Below, in pieces: positions 48,510-57,945 of a DNA stretch of 60,928 bases (positions within the stretch are counted from its first letter, which is position 1; every line of letters begins with the position of its first letter). The notes under the pieces were generated by a model, which searched no databases, was not told the DNA's origin, and saw nothing but the letters and a program-made list of their open reading frames with translations. The position numbers and the translations under genes were made by a program. The stretch is from NCBI GenBank assembly GCA_029979265.1, contig JAPOHW010000018.1, forward strand, positions 1-60,928. The letters run 5' to 3'. This DNA comes from Actinomycetota bacterium (GTDB taxonomy: Bacteria > Actinomycetota > Acidimicrobiia > Acidimicrobiales > Aldehydirespiratoraceae).

Positions 48510-49325
48510 TCACATCCGAAACGTGTCGTCGAGTGCGACCTTCCACGGCCCACCGGCGGTGGTCCCTCCATCGACCGGCACGCTTGCACCGGTTACGAAA
48601 CTTGCGAGGTCGGAGGCGAGGAACAGGATCACGGCCGCACATTCCTCGGGTGATCCGACGCGGCGAAGGGGCGTGGCATGGTGCTCGGAGGACATCGCTT
48701 CGCTGGCGGCTGCGAGCTCGGAGTCACCAGGGGTCGGGATCATGTCAGGCGCAACCGCATTGACGCGTATGCCCCGCCCCGAGAGTTCGAGCGCCAGGGT
48801 CTTCGTGAACTGCTCGACGGCTGCCTTCATCGCTCCGTAGACCCCGAAACCGGGCGACGCGTGATGAGCCTCGACCGAGGTGACGTTGACGATGGAGGCA
48901 CCTTCGGTGAGGTGGGGCAACGCGGCCCGCACGGTGTTGGTCACGGTGGTGAAGTTCTCGGCAACGAGGGCCGATTCACCCCGTGCGGACACATCGGCGA
49001 AGGGAGCGTGAAAACCACCTCCGACGTTGTTGACGACGATCCCGATCTGACCCAGTGCGACAGCGGTGGCGGACAGAAAGCGATCGACTGCGGCGGCGTC
49101 GCGTACGTCGAGAACTTCGGCTCTGACCCGGCGTCCCTCGGCCTCGATCAATGCGGTCGTCGCCGTCAATCCGTCCTCGTCACGATCGCACACCGCAACG
49201 TCGGCGCCGAACCGGGCCAACGCAACGGCCGTGGCCGCTCCGATCCCTCCCCCCGCACCGGTCACGACCGCTACCCGGTCGGTCAGCAGGATTCGGTCGG
49301 GTTCGAGCTCCACGGTGCCTCCCAT
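48510..49325 (-). CDS. SDR-family oxidoreductase
   Basis: The 271-residue SDR has TGAGGGIGAAT, NNVGGG, the Ser in NVTSVEAHH, YGAMKAAVEQF (Y-x-x-x-K) and FVTGASVPVDGG. Start ATG 49325 is used; GTG 49313, which has GGGAGG at the right distance, is equally possible and would shorten the protein by four residues. TAGGGT lies 16 nt before the ATG, giving a short 5' UTR. Divergent from the thiolase-like gene. Confidence 0.85.
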   Translation of the reverse strand: MGGTVELEPDRILLTDRVAVVTGAGGGIGAATAVALARFGADVAVCDRDEDGLTATTALIEAEGRRVRAEVLDVRDAAAVDRFLSATAVALGQIGIVVNNVGGGFHAPFADVSARGESALVAENFTTVTNTVRAALPHLTEGASIVNVTSVEAHHASPGFGVYGAMKAAVEQFTKTLALELSGRGIRVNAVAPDMIPTPGDSELAAASEAMSSEHHATPLRRVGSPEECAAVILFLASDLASFVTGASVPVDGGTTAGGPWKVALDDTFRM

Positions 49326-49353
49326 GCCCTTGCGCCGACCTACCCTACGCCTC
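49326..49353. promoter_or_regulatory. Divergent promoter region (SDR / thiolase-like gene)
   Basis: TACCCT (49341-49346) ends 7 nt before ATG 49354 (leaderless). The minus-strand TAGGGT is the same six bases read on the other strand, so one sequence block may serve as the -10 of both genes. Confidence 0.5.
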
Positions 49354-50817
49354 ATGTCCGACCCCGTCGTTGTTGATCCCCGCACCCCTGTCATCGTCGG
49401 CCGAGCCCAGATCGCCAACGGCTCCCCCGACGTCGATCACCCTGTCGACGCCATCGACCTGATGACCCGCGCGACGATTGAAGCCCTGGATGATGCCGGC
49501 GTTGCGCCGTCAGCGGTCGAAACGGTCGGTGTCGTGGGCGGCATCCATCGACATCGCAATGCGGCTGCAGCCGTCGCTCACGAGATCGGTTGTCCGACCG
49601 CTCACACCATCGTCACGACGTGGGGTGGTGACACACCGGTTGCGTTTTTGGGTGAACTCGGGCAGCGGATCGTCGCAGGGGAGCTCGACGTTGCCGTGTT
49701 CGTCGGTGGCGAAGCAAACCGCACCCGGGATGCGCTTCGTGCTGCTGGTCGCGAGGTGACGAAACGAGACGACAACGAGACCGGGGACCCCGAGCACTGG
49801 GGAACCCCACTCGAGATGGGCCGGTCCGATGCGGTCGAGCGCGGGGGCGAGATGCCGAGAAACACCTACGCAATCTTCGACAGCGCGCTGCGAGCCGGAG
49901 CGGGCGAGACCCTCGACGAGGCGCGCGACCGGGCAGCTGGGCTGTGGGCCGGGTACAGCGCTGTCGCAGCCGGCAACCCCGACATCGATGTCCGCTCGAT
50001 GGACGCTGCTGCGATTCGCACACCCACACCAGACAACCGAATGGTGTCATGGCCCTACACCAAGGCCATGTGTGCCAACAACCGGGTCGATCAGGCTGGA
50101 GCGCTGGTGGTGTGCAGCAGCGCAGCGGCCGACCGACTCGGAGTCGCCAACGACCGCCGCGTCTACCTGCACGACACGATCCGGGCGAGCGACACCGACT
50201 CGTTCCTGCTCCGAGAGCGAATCGACACGGTGCCCGGCCTCGATGCCGCAGCCACATTGGTCAAGGAGCGCTGGGGACCGGTCGACGCGATCGATCATGT
50301 CGACCTGTACGGCTGCTTCCCTTCCATCGTTCACTACACCGCGGCTGCGTTGGGGCTGCGTTCATCGCGTCCACTGACGGTCACCGGCGGCCTTGGTTTC
50401 ATGGGGGCACCGCTCAACTTCGCAGCCGGTCAATCGCTCATCGCCATGGTGAGAACGCTGCGGGCCGAACCTGGCACGCTCGGCCTGGTACAGGGAAACG
50501 GCGGCCACGCAGCCAAGCATTCGTTCGGCGTCTACTCGACCGACCCGCCGCAATCGATTCCATCCGTGACCGTTCTGGACCGAGCCGAGACCGCGATGTC
50601 GATGGCTGCACCAGACTCGTCCGGCAACGCCACCATCGAGGGCATCACCGTCGAGTACGGCCGCAGCGGGGCGGAGCGCGCCGTGGCTGCGCTCCGTCTT
50701 GAGGGGGGCGGTCGGCTGTGGGCGAACTCAGTCGACCCGAGCGTGCTCGAGGCAGCGATCAGCCGGGAACTGGTTGGCACAGCCAGCCGCGTGCGGGCTG
50801 GCGAGTTTCGGCTCTGA
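49354..50817 (+). CDS. Thiolase-like protein (TLP1/SCP2-thiolase type)
   Basis: The 487-residue protein has the two-fold thiolase layout: TPVIVGRAQIAN, AIDLMTRATIEALDDAGV, GYSAVAAGNPD, CANNRVDQAGALVVCS, DAIDHVDLYGCFPSIV and GNGGHAAKHSFGVYS (His). At the nucleophile position it reads TTWGGDTPVAFL with no Cys, so it is probably not a canonical thiolase. The extra C-terminal domain (about 415-487, VEYGRSGAERAVAALRLEGG) fits the TLP1 add-on domain. The start is supported by TACCCT 7 nt upstream. It may bind or process a CoA ester in the beta-oxidation network. Confidence 0.85.
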   Translation: MSDPVVVDPRTPVIVGRAQIANGSPDVDHPVDAIDLMTRATIEALDDAGVAPSAVETVGVVGGIHRHRNAAAAVAHEIGCPTAHTIVTTWGGDTPVAFLGELGQRIVAGELDVAVFVGGEANRTRDALRAAGREVTKRDDNETGDPEHWGTPLEMGRSDAVERGGEMPRNTYAIFDSALRAGAGETLDEARDRAAGLWAGYSAVAAGNPDIDVRSMDAAAIRTPTPDNRMVSWPYTKAMCANNRVDQAGALVVCSSAAADRLGVANDRRVYLHDTIRASDTDSFLLRERIDTVPGLDAAATLVKERWGPVDAIDHVDLYGCFPSIVHYTAAALGLRSSRPLTVTGGLGFMGAPLNFAAGQSLIAMVRTLRAEPGTLGLVQGNGGHAAKHSFGVYSTDPPQSIPSVTVLDRAETAMSMAAPDSSGNATIEGITVEYGRSGAERAVAALRLEGGGRLWANSVDPSVLEAAISRELVGTASRVRAGEFRL

Positions 50818-50823
50818 GAAAAG

Positions 50824-50840
50824 GTTCGTCGGCGACGAAC
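50824..50840 (-). terminator. Intrinsic terminator of the GGDEF-EAL gene
   Basis: A 7-bp stem, GTTCGTC with GACGAAC, has a GCC/GGC triloop. On the minus strand it is followed by CCTTTTCTC, a T-rich tail. It lies between the stops of the convergent genes. Confidence 0.6.
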
Positions 50841-50844
50841 TGCG

Positions 50845-53800
50845 TCAGCGCTGGCCCATCGAAAACTGCTTCGTCAACTCGCCGGTCGGCATGGGCCGAG
50901 CATAGAAATAGCCTTTGGCCCGGGTGCATCCGATCCGAAGCAATGCCTCGGCTTGGGCTTGGGTCTCGATCCCTTCGGCCACGACCTCGAGGTTGAGCGC
51001 CTCAGCAAGCGAAACGATCGACCGGACGAGGAGATCATCAGCGTCGGGACTGTCGAGACCTCGGACGAGTGATTGATCGATCTTCACCGTGTCGACGCCG
51101 AGGCGCGTCAGGTGGGCCAATGACGCAAAGCTGGTGCCGAAATCATCGAGAGCGATGCGGACACCGAGACTGCGGAGGCCGGAGAGCACATGCTCGGAGC
51201 GTTCGAGATCCGCAGTCATCGACGCCTCGGTGAATTCGATACAGAGTCGGTGCGACTCGAGTCCTGCGTCCGACAGTGCCTCACCGATCACCGCCAACAA
51301 ATCGGACTGTTGCAGTTGCGAGGCAGACAGATTGACGCGAACCAGCGTGTTGCGGTCGCCCCACGACGACGCCTCGACACAGGCTGCTCGTAGGACGTAC
51401 GAGCCGATCGCCGAGAGAAGCCCTGCGTCCTCGGCGACTGTCAGGAAGGTACGGGCGTGCATCAGGCCGCGAGCCGGGTGTTCCCACCGGACGAGCGCTT
51501 CTGCCCCGAGGAACCGACCGCTGTCAAGTGCGATCTCTGGTTGGTAGTGGACCGAGAGCTCGCCACTGTCGAGCGCATGACGCAAGCCCGCCTCTATCTG
51601 GAGCTGGTCGTACGCCTTGCGCAGCATGCTCTGATCGAAGGTGGCGTAACCACATCCACCTTCCGCTTTCGCCTGGTACATCGCAGTGTCGGCCGCCCGG
51701 AGCACCTCGGATCCCGTCGTGGGGAGGCTGAGGTTGGCGATGCCGATACTCGCTCCCGGCCGAATCGACTGCCCGACGAGAACGACCGGCTCGTCGAGGA
51801 GTTCGACGAGTCGGTTGGCCACGATGTCGGCATCGGTGGTGTCCGATGGGGAACCAAGCAGAATCGCAAACTCGTCGCCACCCAAACGAGCGACAAGGTC
51901 CCCCGGCCGAACGGCGAGTTGGAGGCGATCGGCGACGACCCGAAGGAGTTCATCTCCTTGATCATGGCCGAGCGAATCGTTGACTGCCTTGAACCGGTCG
52001 AGGTCGAGCAGGAGTACCGTTGGCGCGGCCCCGTCGTGAATCGTCTCGTGGAGGCGACTGGTCAGCACTCGGCGATTGGCGAGTCCGGTGAGTTCGTCGG
52101 TGGAAGCCTGGTGCCGCAGCACCTCCTCGTCGCGTCGTCGGTCGGTCGCATCCTCGACGTGGACCAGCCAGGACTCCTGACCGGTGCCGACTGACTCGAT
52201 CGGGGTCGCATGAATGCGACCCCACACTTCTGCACCATCGAGCCGTTTGAAGGGGAGCTCGTAGGCGCCAGCACTGAACTTGCCTTGCAGCACCGTCAGG
52301 GCCGTTTCGATGCCGGTTGCAAGCACCTCTTCTGGGGTTGTGTACCCGAGGAATGACGCAAATGCGTCGTTGCAGGTGACGATTTGGAAGTCCCTGTCGC
52401 ACAGCAGGACGCCGATCGGTGACTCGTCGAATGCCATCTTCACCCGTCGTTCTGCCGTGACTCGCCGCTCTGCTCGCTGGATCACGACCAGGAGCGATTC
52501 CAGCACCGGCACGACAGCATCCAGTGCCGTCTCGTCGAAGGGTCCGGCTGCGAGGACCGACACGTGGTCCTCGTTGTCGACCGGCAGGAAGACGTGACGA
52601 TTCCGGATGAGTGGCTTGAGACTGCGGGTCACCGTGACGAGCGGACCGAGTGTCGAGTCGTCGGCGCGATACAAGGGGCGAAGCGGGCCTGCGAGAAGAC
52701 GAGATTGCTCGCTGTGCTTGTCTACGGACCAGAGTTCGATCTCGCGGATATCGAACAGGTCGGCTCCATGTTCGAGTACTGCATCCAGGGCCTTGGCAAA
52801 CCGCTCGGCGCCAACGCTGTTCAGGGACGAGCCAGCATCGCGGAGGAACGACGAGGTCGTTGCTTGCCACTGCATTGCCCGCTCGGTATCGACTCTGAAC
52901 TTGAGCTCCCTCAGGAGTTCGCCGAACGCGTTCAGCCATTCGACGAATCGCCGCCCCCACGGGGTCTCGTCACCGCGCAAGACGATGCCGACCGCCGCCA
53001 GCCCGTCACTCCACCCTCGCACCGGAACGCACACGAGCGTCCAGCGTGCGTCTTCATTGGATTGGCCGGTGATCAGCAACTCCGACATCTCGAAACTGGT
53101 CACCACCGGCTGTTCGGCGAGAATCGCCTGATTCACCCACGACTCGGGGAAACGCACGGGTGTTCCGATGGCGAAGGCGGAGTTGTGGGGCGCCCAGAGC
53201 GCAACGACTTCGCCGCACGAGCCCGGCGCAGGGGCCGATGAATCGACCATCGCAGCGACGGTCGCTCCCAGAGATCGGGCGACACGGTCCAGCGCATTCT
53301 GCACGAGTTGTTCGGGCGCTTCGCTGCGGCTGTGAACGAACGAGGAGAGAATGTCGGCAAACGCGTCTTGGACTCCCATTTGCACCTGTGAGAGACGCTC
53401 GGCATCGGTCCGGCCGAGCATTTCGCCCAACGACCGGCCGGCAGTGACGAGCGCGTCGATCTGCTCGGCTTCCCAGGCATGTCCATCGCAAGAAACGCCG
53501 ATCGATCGGGGGGCCCCATCGGCGGTGCCGATGGGAATCAACAGGGTCCGTCGGTCGAGACCTTGGGCGACCTCGGTGTCCGGCCCGAAGGTCTGCCGTG
53601 CAAGCTCGGCGGCCGAGATCGACAGATAGTTCTGCGCTGTCGATGCCGGATCGAAGGGAAGTTCGTCGAGACCGATGTCGAACCATCTCGGATCGAGCGG
53701 TTCGCCCACGGCACACACCGTTTGTGCGGTCTCACCCCACTCCAGCACCGTCACCTGCGAGGCGTCGAACTGCTCTTCGATTGCCCGGAGTGCCGCTTCG

Positions 53801-54408
53801 ACTGCAGTGGCCGATGTCCCAGCATCGGCCTCACTCATCCGTCGCTGAAACTCCGTTACCCAACGACCGAGCGCTATCCGTCTTTCGAGCGTTCGCGCAG
53901 CCGCAATACGGGCGAGGAACTGTCGCACTGCAAGCGACAGGCTGCGACAGAATTCGACTTTCGCGTCGGTCCAGGTCGCGTTCGGGCGATGCATCACCAA
54001 CACGTCAGCCTCGTCGCCGGTGAATTCGATCAACAGAACCATGACGGTGCCACTGCGCCAGGGAAGCGGAATCTCTTCCTCGGGGAAGAACGCCTGCACC
54101 GGAAAGTACGCAACGCCGTCGTTGCTCAGCACCGCTTCGGCGTTGCCAGAATCGGCCGCGCGAGCGGGTCGAGTGCTCATGGGCAGGAGCAGTCCTTCCT
54201 GCTCCCAGCACTCACACAACGCTGATGTGCCAACTCGGTAGTCGTTGTGCCACCGGCCGATCGCCTCGACCGAGAGGTGTTTCGCTACCTTCTCCAACAC
54301 CTCGGCAAGAACCGCTTCGGCCTCGGCCGACGACGCGCCGACAAGGGACGACCCGACCTCCCAGAGAAGCCGCTGATCCTCCTCGGACAGCTCGAGGTTC
54401 CTTCGCAT
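50845..54408 (-). CDS. GGDEF-EAL cyclic-di-GMP protein with large GAF-like sensor region and PAS
   Basis: The 1187-residue protein starts at ATG 54408. Residues 1-650 form about three GAF-like sensory blocks separated by helices, with no transmembrane segment. A PAS domain follows (about 655-755, AFDESPIGVLLCDRDFQIV), then GGDEF (765-925), with an intact active site RLGGDEF (842-846) and an inhibitory RPGD I-site five residues before it. The EAL domain (930-1180) has GAEALVRWEHP, ALDDFGTSFAS, VKIDQSLVRG and VAEGIETQAQAEAL. Both cyclase and phosphodiesterase activity look possible. The TATATT at 54436-54441 (minus strand) is the likely -10, giving a leader of about 20 nt with GGAG before the ATG. 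Confidence 0.93.
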   Translation of the reverse strand: MRRNLELSEEDQRLLWEVGSSLVGASSAEAEAVLAEVLEKVAKHLSVEAIGRWHNDYRVGTSALCECWEQEGLLLPMSTRPARAADSGNAEAVLSNDGVAYFPVQAFFPEEEIPLPWRSGTVMVLLIEFTGDEADVLVMHRPNATWTDAKVEFCRSLSLAVRQFLARIAAARTLERRIALGRWVTEFQRRMSEADAGTSATAVEAALRAIEEQFDASQVTVLEWGETAQTVCAVGEPLDPRWFDIGLDELPFDPASTAQNYLSISAAELARQTFGPDTEVAQGLDRRTLLIPIGTADGAPRSIGVSCDGHAWEAEQIDALVTAGRSLGEMLGRTDAERLSQVQMGVQDAFADILSSFVHSRSEAPEQLVQNALDRVARSLGATVAAMVDSSAPAPGSCGEVVALWAPHNSAFAIGTPVRFPESWVNQAILAEQPVVTSFEMSELLITGQSNEDARWTLVCVPVRGWSDGLAAVGIVLRGDETPWGRRFVEWLNAFGELLRELKFRVDTERAMQWQATTSSFLRDAGSSLNSVGAERFAKALDAVLEHGADLFDIREIELWSVDKHSEQSRLLAGPLRPLYRADDSTLGPLVTVTRSLKPLIRNRHVFLPVDNEDHVSVLAAGPFDETALDAVVPVLESLLVVIQRAERRVTAERRVKMAFDESPIGVLLCDRDFQIVTCNDAFASFLGYTTPEEVLATGIETALTVLQGKFSAGAYELPFKRLDGAEVWGRIHATPIESVGTGQESWLVHVEDATDRRRDEEVLRHQASTDELTGLANRRVLTSRLHETIHDGAAPTVLLLDLDRFKAVNDSLGHDQGDELLRVVADRLQLAVRPGDLVARLGGDEFAILLGSPSDTTDADIVANRLVELLDEPVVLVGQSIRPGASIGIANLSLPTTGSEVLRAADTAMYQAKAEGGCGYATFDQSMLRKAYDQLQIEAGLRHALDSGELSVHYQPEIALDSGRFLGAEALVRWEHPARGLMHARTFLTVAEDAGLLSAIGSYVLRAACVEASSWGDRNTLVRVNLSASQLQQSDLLAVIGEALSDAGLESHRLCIEFTEASMTADLERSEHVLSGLRSLGVRIALDDFGTSFASLAHLTRLGVDTVKIDQSLVRGLDSPDADDLLVRSIVSLAEALNLEVVAEGIETQAQAEALLRIGCTRAKGYFYARPMPTGELTKQFSMGQR

Positions 54409-54465
54409 CCTGACTCCGTCGGCAGGGCACCGTCGAATATAAGCCCTCCGATAACGTAGTGGGTC
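54409..54465. promoter_or_regulatory. Divergent promoter region (GGDEF-EAL / enoyl-CoA hydratase)
   Basis: TATATT (minus, 54436-54441) serves the GGDEF-EAL gene through a short leader, while TAACGT (plus, 54452-54457) ends 8 nt before the enoyl-CoA hydratase ATG (leaderless). Confidence 0.6.
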
Positions 54466-55248
54466 ATGGGAGACAACGTTCACCTCGACCGCGACGCGTC
54501 GACTGGCGTCGCCGTGATCCGACTCGATCGTCCGAAGGTCAATGCGATCAGCACCGACATGGTTCGTGATCTCGCAACGATCGCCGCCGAGATTGCCGCC
54601 GACACGACGGTACGTGCGGTGGTCATCACCGGTGGCCGAACGGTGTTCGCCGCTGGCGCCGACATCTCCGAGTTTCCGCAGTTCGACATGGCATCGGCCC
54701 AGGCCTTCTCCGACACCTTCAACGAGAGCTTGCTCGCCATCGAGCAACTCCCCCAGATCACAATTTCGGCGGTGAACGGCTATGCACTCGGTGGGGGGCT
54801 CGAGGTTGCGCTCACCACCGACTTTCGCATGATCGCCGAGGACGGCCGCATCGGCCTCCCTGAGATTCAACTTGGACTCATCCCTGGGGGAGGGGGTACC
54901 CAGCGCCTCACCCGACTGGCCGGGGTGACATTTGCGAAAGAGATGGTGTACACCGGCCGCCATGTCGGCGCCGAGGAGGCGCTTGTCAACGGCATCGTCA
55001 GTTCGGTTCACGACCCCGACACCCTGCTCGATGAGGCCGTCGCGAAGGCGGCCGAGTACGCGAAGGGTCCCGCAGCACTCCAGATGGCGAAGCGGGCGAT
55101 TCTCGACGGACTCCACCTGCCCCTTGCGGAGGCGGTCCGGGTCGAAGCCGAGCAGTTCGGTCGCTGTTTCGGGACCGCAGACAACACGATTGGGGTGCAG
55201 AGCTTCCTCGAGCACGGTCCCGGCAAAGCCGAGTTCACCGGGCGCTGA
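54466..55248 (+). CDS. Enoyl-CoA hydratase
   Basis: The 260-residue crotonase-fold enzyme has FAAGADISEF and GYALGGGLEVAL (oxyanion hole), catalytic glutamates in GLPEIQLGLIPGGGGTQRL, and the C-terminal acyl-CoA helix region. It hydrates trans-2-enoyl-CoA in beta-oxidation. It pairs functionally with the acyl-CoA dehydrogenase and thiolase elsewhere in the window. TAACGT ends 8 nt before the ATG. Confidence 0.95.
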   Translation: MGDNVHLDRDASTGVAVIRLDRPKVNAISTDMVRDLATIAAEIAADTTVRAVVITGGRTVFAAGADISEFPQFDMASAQAFSDTFNESLLAIEQLPQITISAVNGYALGGGLEVALTTDFRMIAEDGRIGLPEIQLGLIPGGGGTQRLTRLAGVTFAKEMVYTGRHVGAEEALVNGIVSSVHDPDTLLDEAVAKAAEYAKGPAALQMAKRAILDGLHLPLAEAVRVEAEQFGRCFGTADNTIGVQSFLEHGPGKAEFTGR

Positions 55249-55266
55249 GCCTCACCTCGGCTTCAG
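55246..55266. terminator. Weak hairpin between convergent genes
   Basis: CTGAGCC pairs with GGCTTCAG across TCACCTC with one bulged T, in the 14-bp gap between the enoyl-CoA hydratase and the ABC permease. It includes stop codon bases on both sides. Confidence 0.3.
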
Positions 55267-56003
55267 GCCACATCAATCCGATCGAGTCGGACCGCCGCGG
55301 CGGCCAGCGAACCGACCGCAACCAACACACAGACGACCACTGCTGTCGACGTGTTCGCCGCTGCCGCCGAACCGAGGTCGACCTCGGACAGGTTCGCCAA
55401 CAGTGACCGGGCATAGCCTCGCACAGCCACCTTGCCGATCGGCTCGGAGAAGCCGGCGAACAGCCCCTCCCACAGCAGGACGTACGCAAGACCCCAGATG
55501 ATCGAATTTCTGATCATGAGCCCGAGCAGCACGAAGACGCCGCTGTACGCAAGCACCCCGAACGCAGTCGCAACAATCGTGGCGACAATTCCGTCTGCGG
55601 TCGCCCCACCCACGGCCGCAGCGCACCCCAACGACAGCATGGTCAGGGGCACACTCACGGTCAGCGCCGCCAGGTAGGCACCGGTCACGACGGACAAGCG
55701 GTCCATCGGCCGAAGCCACAGGTAGACGAGCGTGCCATCTTCTCGCAGGTCGCCAAGCGCTGCCGAGGCGAACACAAGCGACACGACGGGCACCACGAGG
55801 ATGAGGCCGAGGCCGTCGATCACCTCGATGATCGTTCGGGACGCATCCTCGACCTCGGCACTCGCCGCAACCCCGACCGCAGCGAGAACCATGACCGCGC
55901 CCAGACTCAGCAGCGCCAGCACCCGGCCGCGCGTGAGAAGTTGACGTACGAGGAGGCGGTGGGTGATCAGCACCGCTCGCACAGAGGAGACGGATCGATT
56001 CAT
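55263..56003 (-). CDS. ABC-2 type transporter permease
   Basis: The 246-residue protein has six hydrophobic segments and follows its ATPase with an ATGA overlap. ALLSLGAVMVLAAVGVAAS, LVVPVVSLVFASAALGDLREDGTLVYLWLRP and NSIIWGLAYVLLWEGLFAG resemble permeases of the ABC-2 export group. It is the fourth gene of a coupled operon (58865 to 55263) encoding two ATPase/permease pairs. It may form an exporter with the ATPase at 56000-57064; the substrate is unknown. Confidence 0.85.
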   Translation of the reverse strand: MNRSVSSVRAVLITHRLLVRQLLTRGRVLALLSLGAVMVLAAVGVAASAEVEDASRTIIEVIDGLGLILVVPVVSLVFASAALGDLREDGTLVYLWLRPMDRLSVVTGAYLAALTVSVPLTMLSLGCAAAVGGATADGIVATIVATAFGVLAYSGVFVLLGLMIRNSIIWGLAYVLLWEGLFAGFSEPIGKVAVRGYARSLLANLSEVDLGSAAAANTSTAVVVCVLVAVGSLAAAAVRLDRIDVA

Positions 56004-57064
56004 CGGCGTCGCTCGACCAGATAGCGGAACACCGACTCGAGGTCGTCGTCGAGCGGCACCAGTTCGTCGAGCCGCAGCCCGAGTTCGACGGTGAGCGGCG
56101 CAATGACACGGCCGAACCGGTCGATGTCGTCGACGTCGACGATGACGGCGCCTTCCAGCACGGTGACCCCGCGCGCACATCCCCGTTCGACCAGAGCACC
56201 GGCCAGCTGCCGTGGACGGTCAGTGCCCACACGGACACGGTGGGGCCGATCGTCCATGAGGTCACGCAGGCTCCGATAGTCACCGGCCGCCGCCAAACGG
56301 CCCTGCGCAATCACGAGGACGTTCGAACCGAGCCGGGCCACCTCGTCGAGCACATGGCTCGACACGAGGAGGCATTTGCCGCGCGCTGCCAGCTCACCGA
56401 ACAGTGCGATCATGCGTTGCCGCTGAACCGGATCGAGTCCCGTCAGCGGTTCGTCAAGCACCAACACGTCAGGGTCGTTCACGAGCGCAGCCGCCAGCTT
56501 GACGCGCTGTCGCATTCCCTTCGAGAACGCTCCGACCGGCTTGGGATCGTCGACATCGAGTCCGACCCGTTCCAAAGCATCACGGGTACGAGCGTCGACC
56601 TCGACAACACCATGGGTCTCAGCCGCCAACGCAACGAAGGCTCTCGCAGACAGTCGATCGAACAGGGCGTCTTGTTGCGGGGCGAGCCCGATCCGTCCCC
56701 GAATCTCTCGATCTCTTCCGGCATTCCGGCCGAGCACGGTCACAGTTCCCATCGAGGGCTGGGTAAGCCCGCACAACATGCGAAACAGGGTCGACTTGCC
56801 GGCACCGTTCGGGCCCAGGATCGCCGTCACGCCGGACCCGATCTGGAAGCTCACATCGGAGACGGCGACCACGTCACCAAAGGACTTCGTGGCCCCGACG
56901 GCCTCCACCATCACGGGTCCAGCGCCGAGCCGGGCCGCAGGGTCTCCCACCCTGATCTGCGATTCTGGAGGGGTCGCTGGGGAGACAGGGACGCCCGTCG
57001 GTGGCGGTGGCGGTGGCGGTGGCGGTGGCGGTGGCGGTGGCGGTGGCGGTGGCGGATCCTGCAT
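56000..57064 (-). CDS. ABC transporter ATP-binding protein with polyproline N-terminus
   Basis: The 354-residue ATPase has Walker A GPNGAGKST, Q-loop GLAPQQDALF, signature FSKGMRQRVKLAAALV (variant of LSGGQ), Walker B VLVLDEPLTGLD and a His switch VSSHVLDEVA. It begins with MQD followed by 19 consecutive prolines, encoded by a CCA/CCG hexanucleotide tandem repeat. The ATG overlaps the upstream permease stop (TGATG). It powers the permease at 55263-56003. A ribosome translating this run is expected to need EF-P. Confidence 0.9.
   Translation of the reverse strand: MQDPPPPPPPPPPPPPPPPPPPTGVPVSPATPPESQIRVGDPAARLGAGPVMVEAVGATKSFGDVVAVSDVSFQIGSGVTAILGPNGAGKSTLFRMLCGLTQPSMGTVTVLGRNAGRDREIRGRIGLAPQQDALFDRLSARAFVALAAETHGVVEVDARTRDALERVGLDVDDPKPVGAFSKGMRQRVKLAAALVNDPDVLVLDEPLTGLDPVQRQRMIALFGELAARGKCLLVSSHVLDEVARLGSNVLVIAQGRLAAAGDYRSLRDLMDDRPHRVRVGTDRPRQLAGALVERGCARGVTVLEGAVIVDVDDIDRFGRVIAPLTVELGLRLDELVPLDDDLESVFRYLVERRR
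56999..57055. repeat. Hexanucleotide repeat encoding 19 prolines
   Basis: On the plus strand this is a GGTGGC-type tandem repeat of about nine and a half units. On the coding minus strand it reads as alternating CCG and CCA proline codons. Because the unit is 6 nt, slippage would add or remove prolines without a frameshift. Confidence 0.85.
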
Positions 57065-57945
57065 CACACAGCCGCCAATCGTCGGTACCGGGCAACGAGC
57101 ACACCCATCCACATCGTGGTCCATGCCGATGCTCCGGCGAACACCAGCCATGTCGGCGTCGTCGCGCGTCCTGGGGACTCGCCGGCCGGTCCGATCTCAC
57201 CGAAGATCCGGGCCGCCATCTCGATCGGCGCGCCGAGCGGATCGAGCACCCGCAGTTCGTGCCGTAGCCCGATGGCGTCGACGCAGATCCCTACCACGAT
57301 CGACACGCCGACCAGCGCGCCCAGCACGCCCACGCTGGCAATGGCGCGTCGATCAGTGAGGCTGCTGGCACCGAGGCTCAGTGCCGCCAGGAATCCCACG
57401 ATCACGACCGACGACAGGAGGATCCGAGCCACCACGCCGAGCCAGGCGCCGAACCCGTCTGGTCCGAGGCTCTGGATCGTGTAGCCGATCAGCAGCAGCA
57501 GCACCGGTCCGGCGACGACGATCGCCATCACGGCCATCACCGCGGCGAACTTGGCGATCAGATACGTCGGCTTGGTGAGCGGGGTCGACAGATACAACTG
57601 GAACATGCCGTCGCGCCGGTCACGCACCAGTGCCTCGGGCGCAACGAGCGTCGCGAACAGCACCACGACCACGATCGGCAGGCCGAAGAGTTCCCAATAC
57701 GGCGGACGCAGTGCCTCACCGAGCATGTCACCGATCAGGATGGTGAGCGCAAGGAACGCGATCGACGGCAGGAACGCGACTAGGGCAACAATCGCGGGGA
57801 ACACCTTGTGTCGACCCTTGCGGCCGATGCCGAGCACACTGCGGATGGTGTGCCAGGCGACTGAACGCATCGCCTGCCCGACCCCGGCGCGATCGCCCTC
57901 GTAGCGCCGGTACCCGCGGTCGAAGATCTCGGCCGGTGCGGTCAC
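57064..57945 (-). CDS. ABC transporter permease
   Basis: The 293-residue membrane protein has six hydrophobic stretches, among them IVALVAFLPSIAFLALTILIG and LPIVVVVLFATLVAPEALV. It starts with GTG 57945, which overlaps the upstream ATPase stop (GTGA). The sequence RDRRDGMFQLYLSTPLTKPTY resembles the coupling region of ABC-2-type permeases. It is partnered with the ATPase at 57942-58865. Confidence 0.86.
   Translation of the reverse strand: MTAPAEIFDRGYRRYEGDRAGVGQAMRSVAWHTIRSVLGIGRKGRHKVFPAIVALVAFLPSIAFLALTILIGDMLGEALRPPYWELFGLPIVVVVLFATLVAPEALVRDRRDGMFQLYLSTPLTKPTYLIAKFAAVMAVMAIVVAGPVLLLLIGYTIQSLGPDGFGAWLGVVARILLSSVVIVGFLAALSLGASSLTDRRAIASVGVLGALVGVSIVVGICVDAIGLRHELRVLDPLGAPIEMAARIFGEIGPAGESPGRATTPTWLVFAGASAWTTMWMGVLVARYRRLAAV

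Noticed and set aside
49326..49418. Longer N-terminus for the SDR at 48510
   Set aside because: It would overlap the divergent thiolase-like gene and its promoter; residues are Arg/Thr-rich and not SDR-like.
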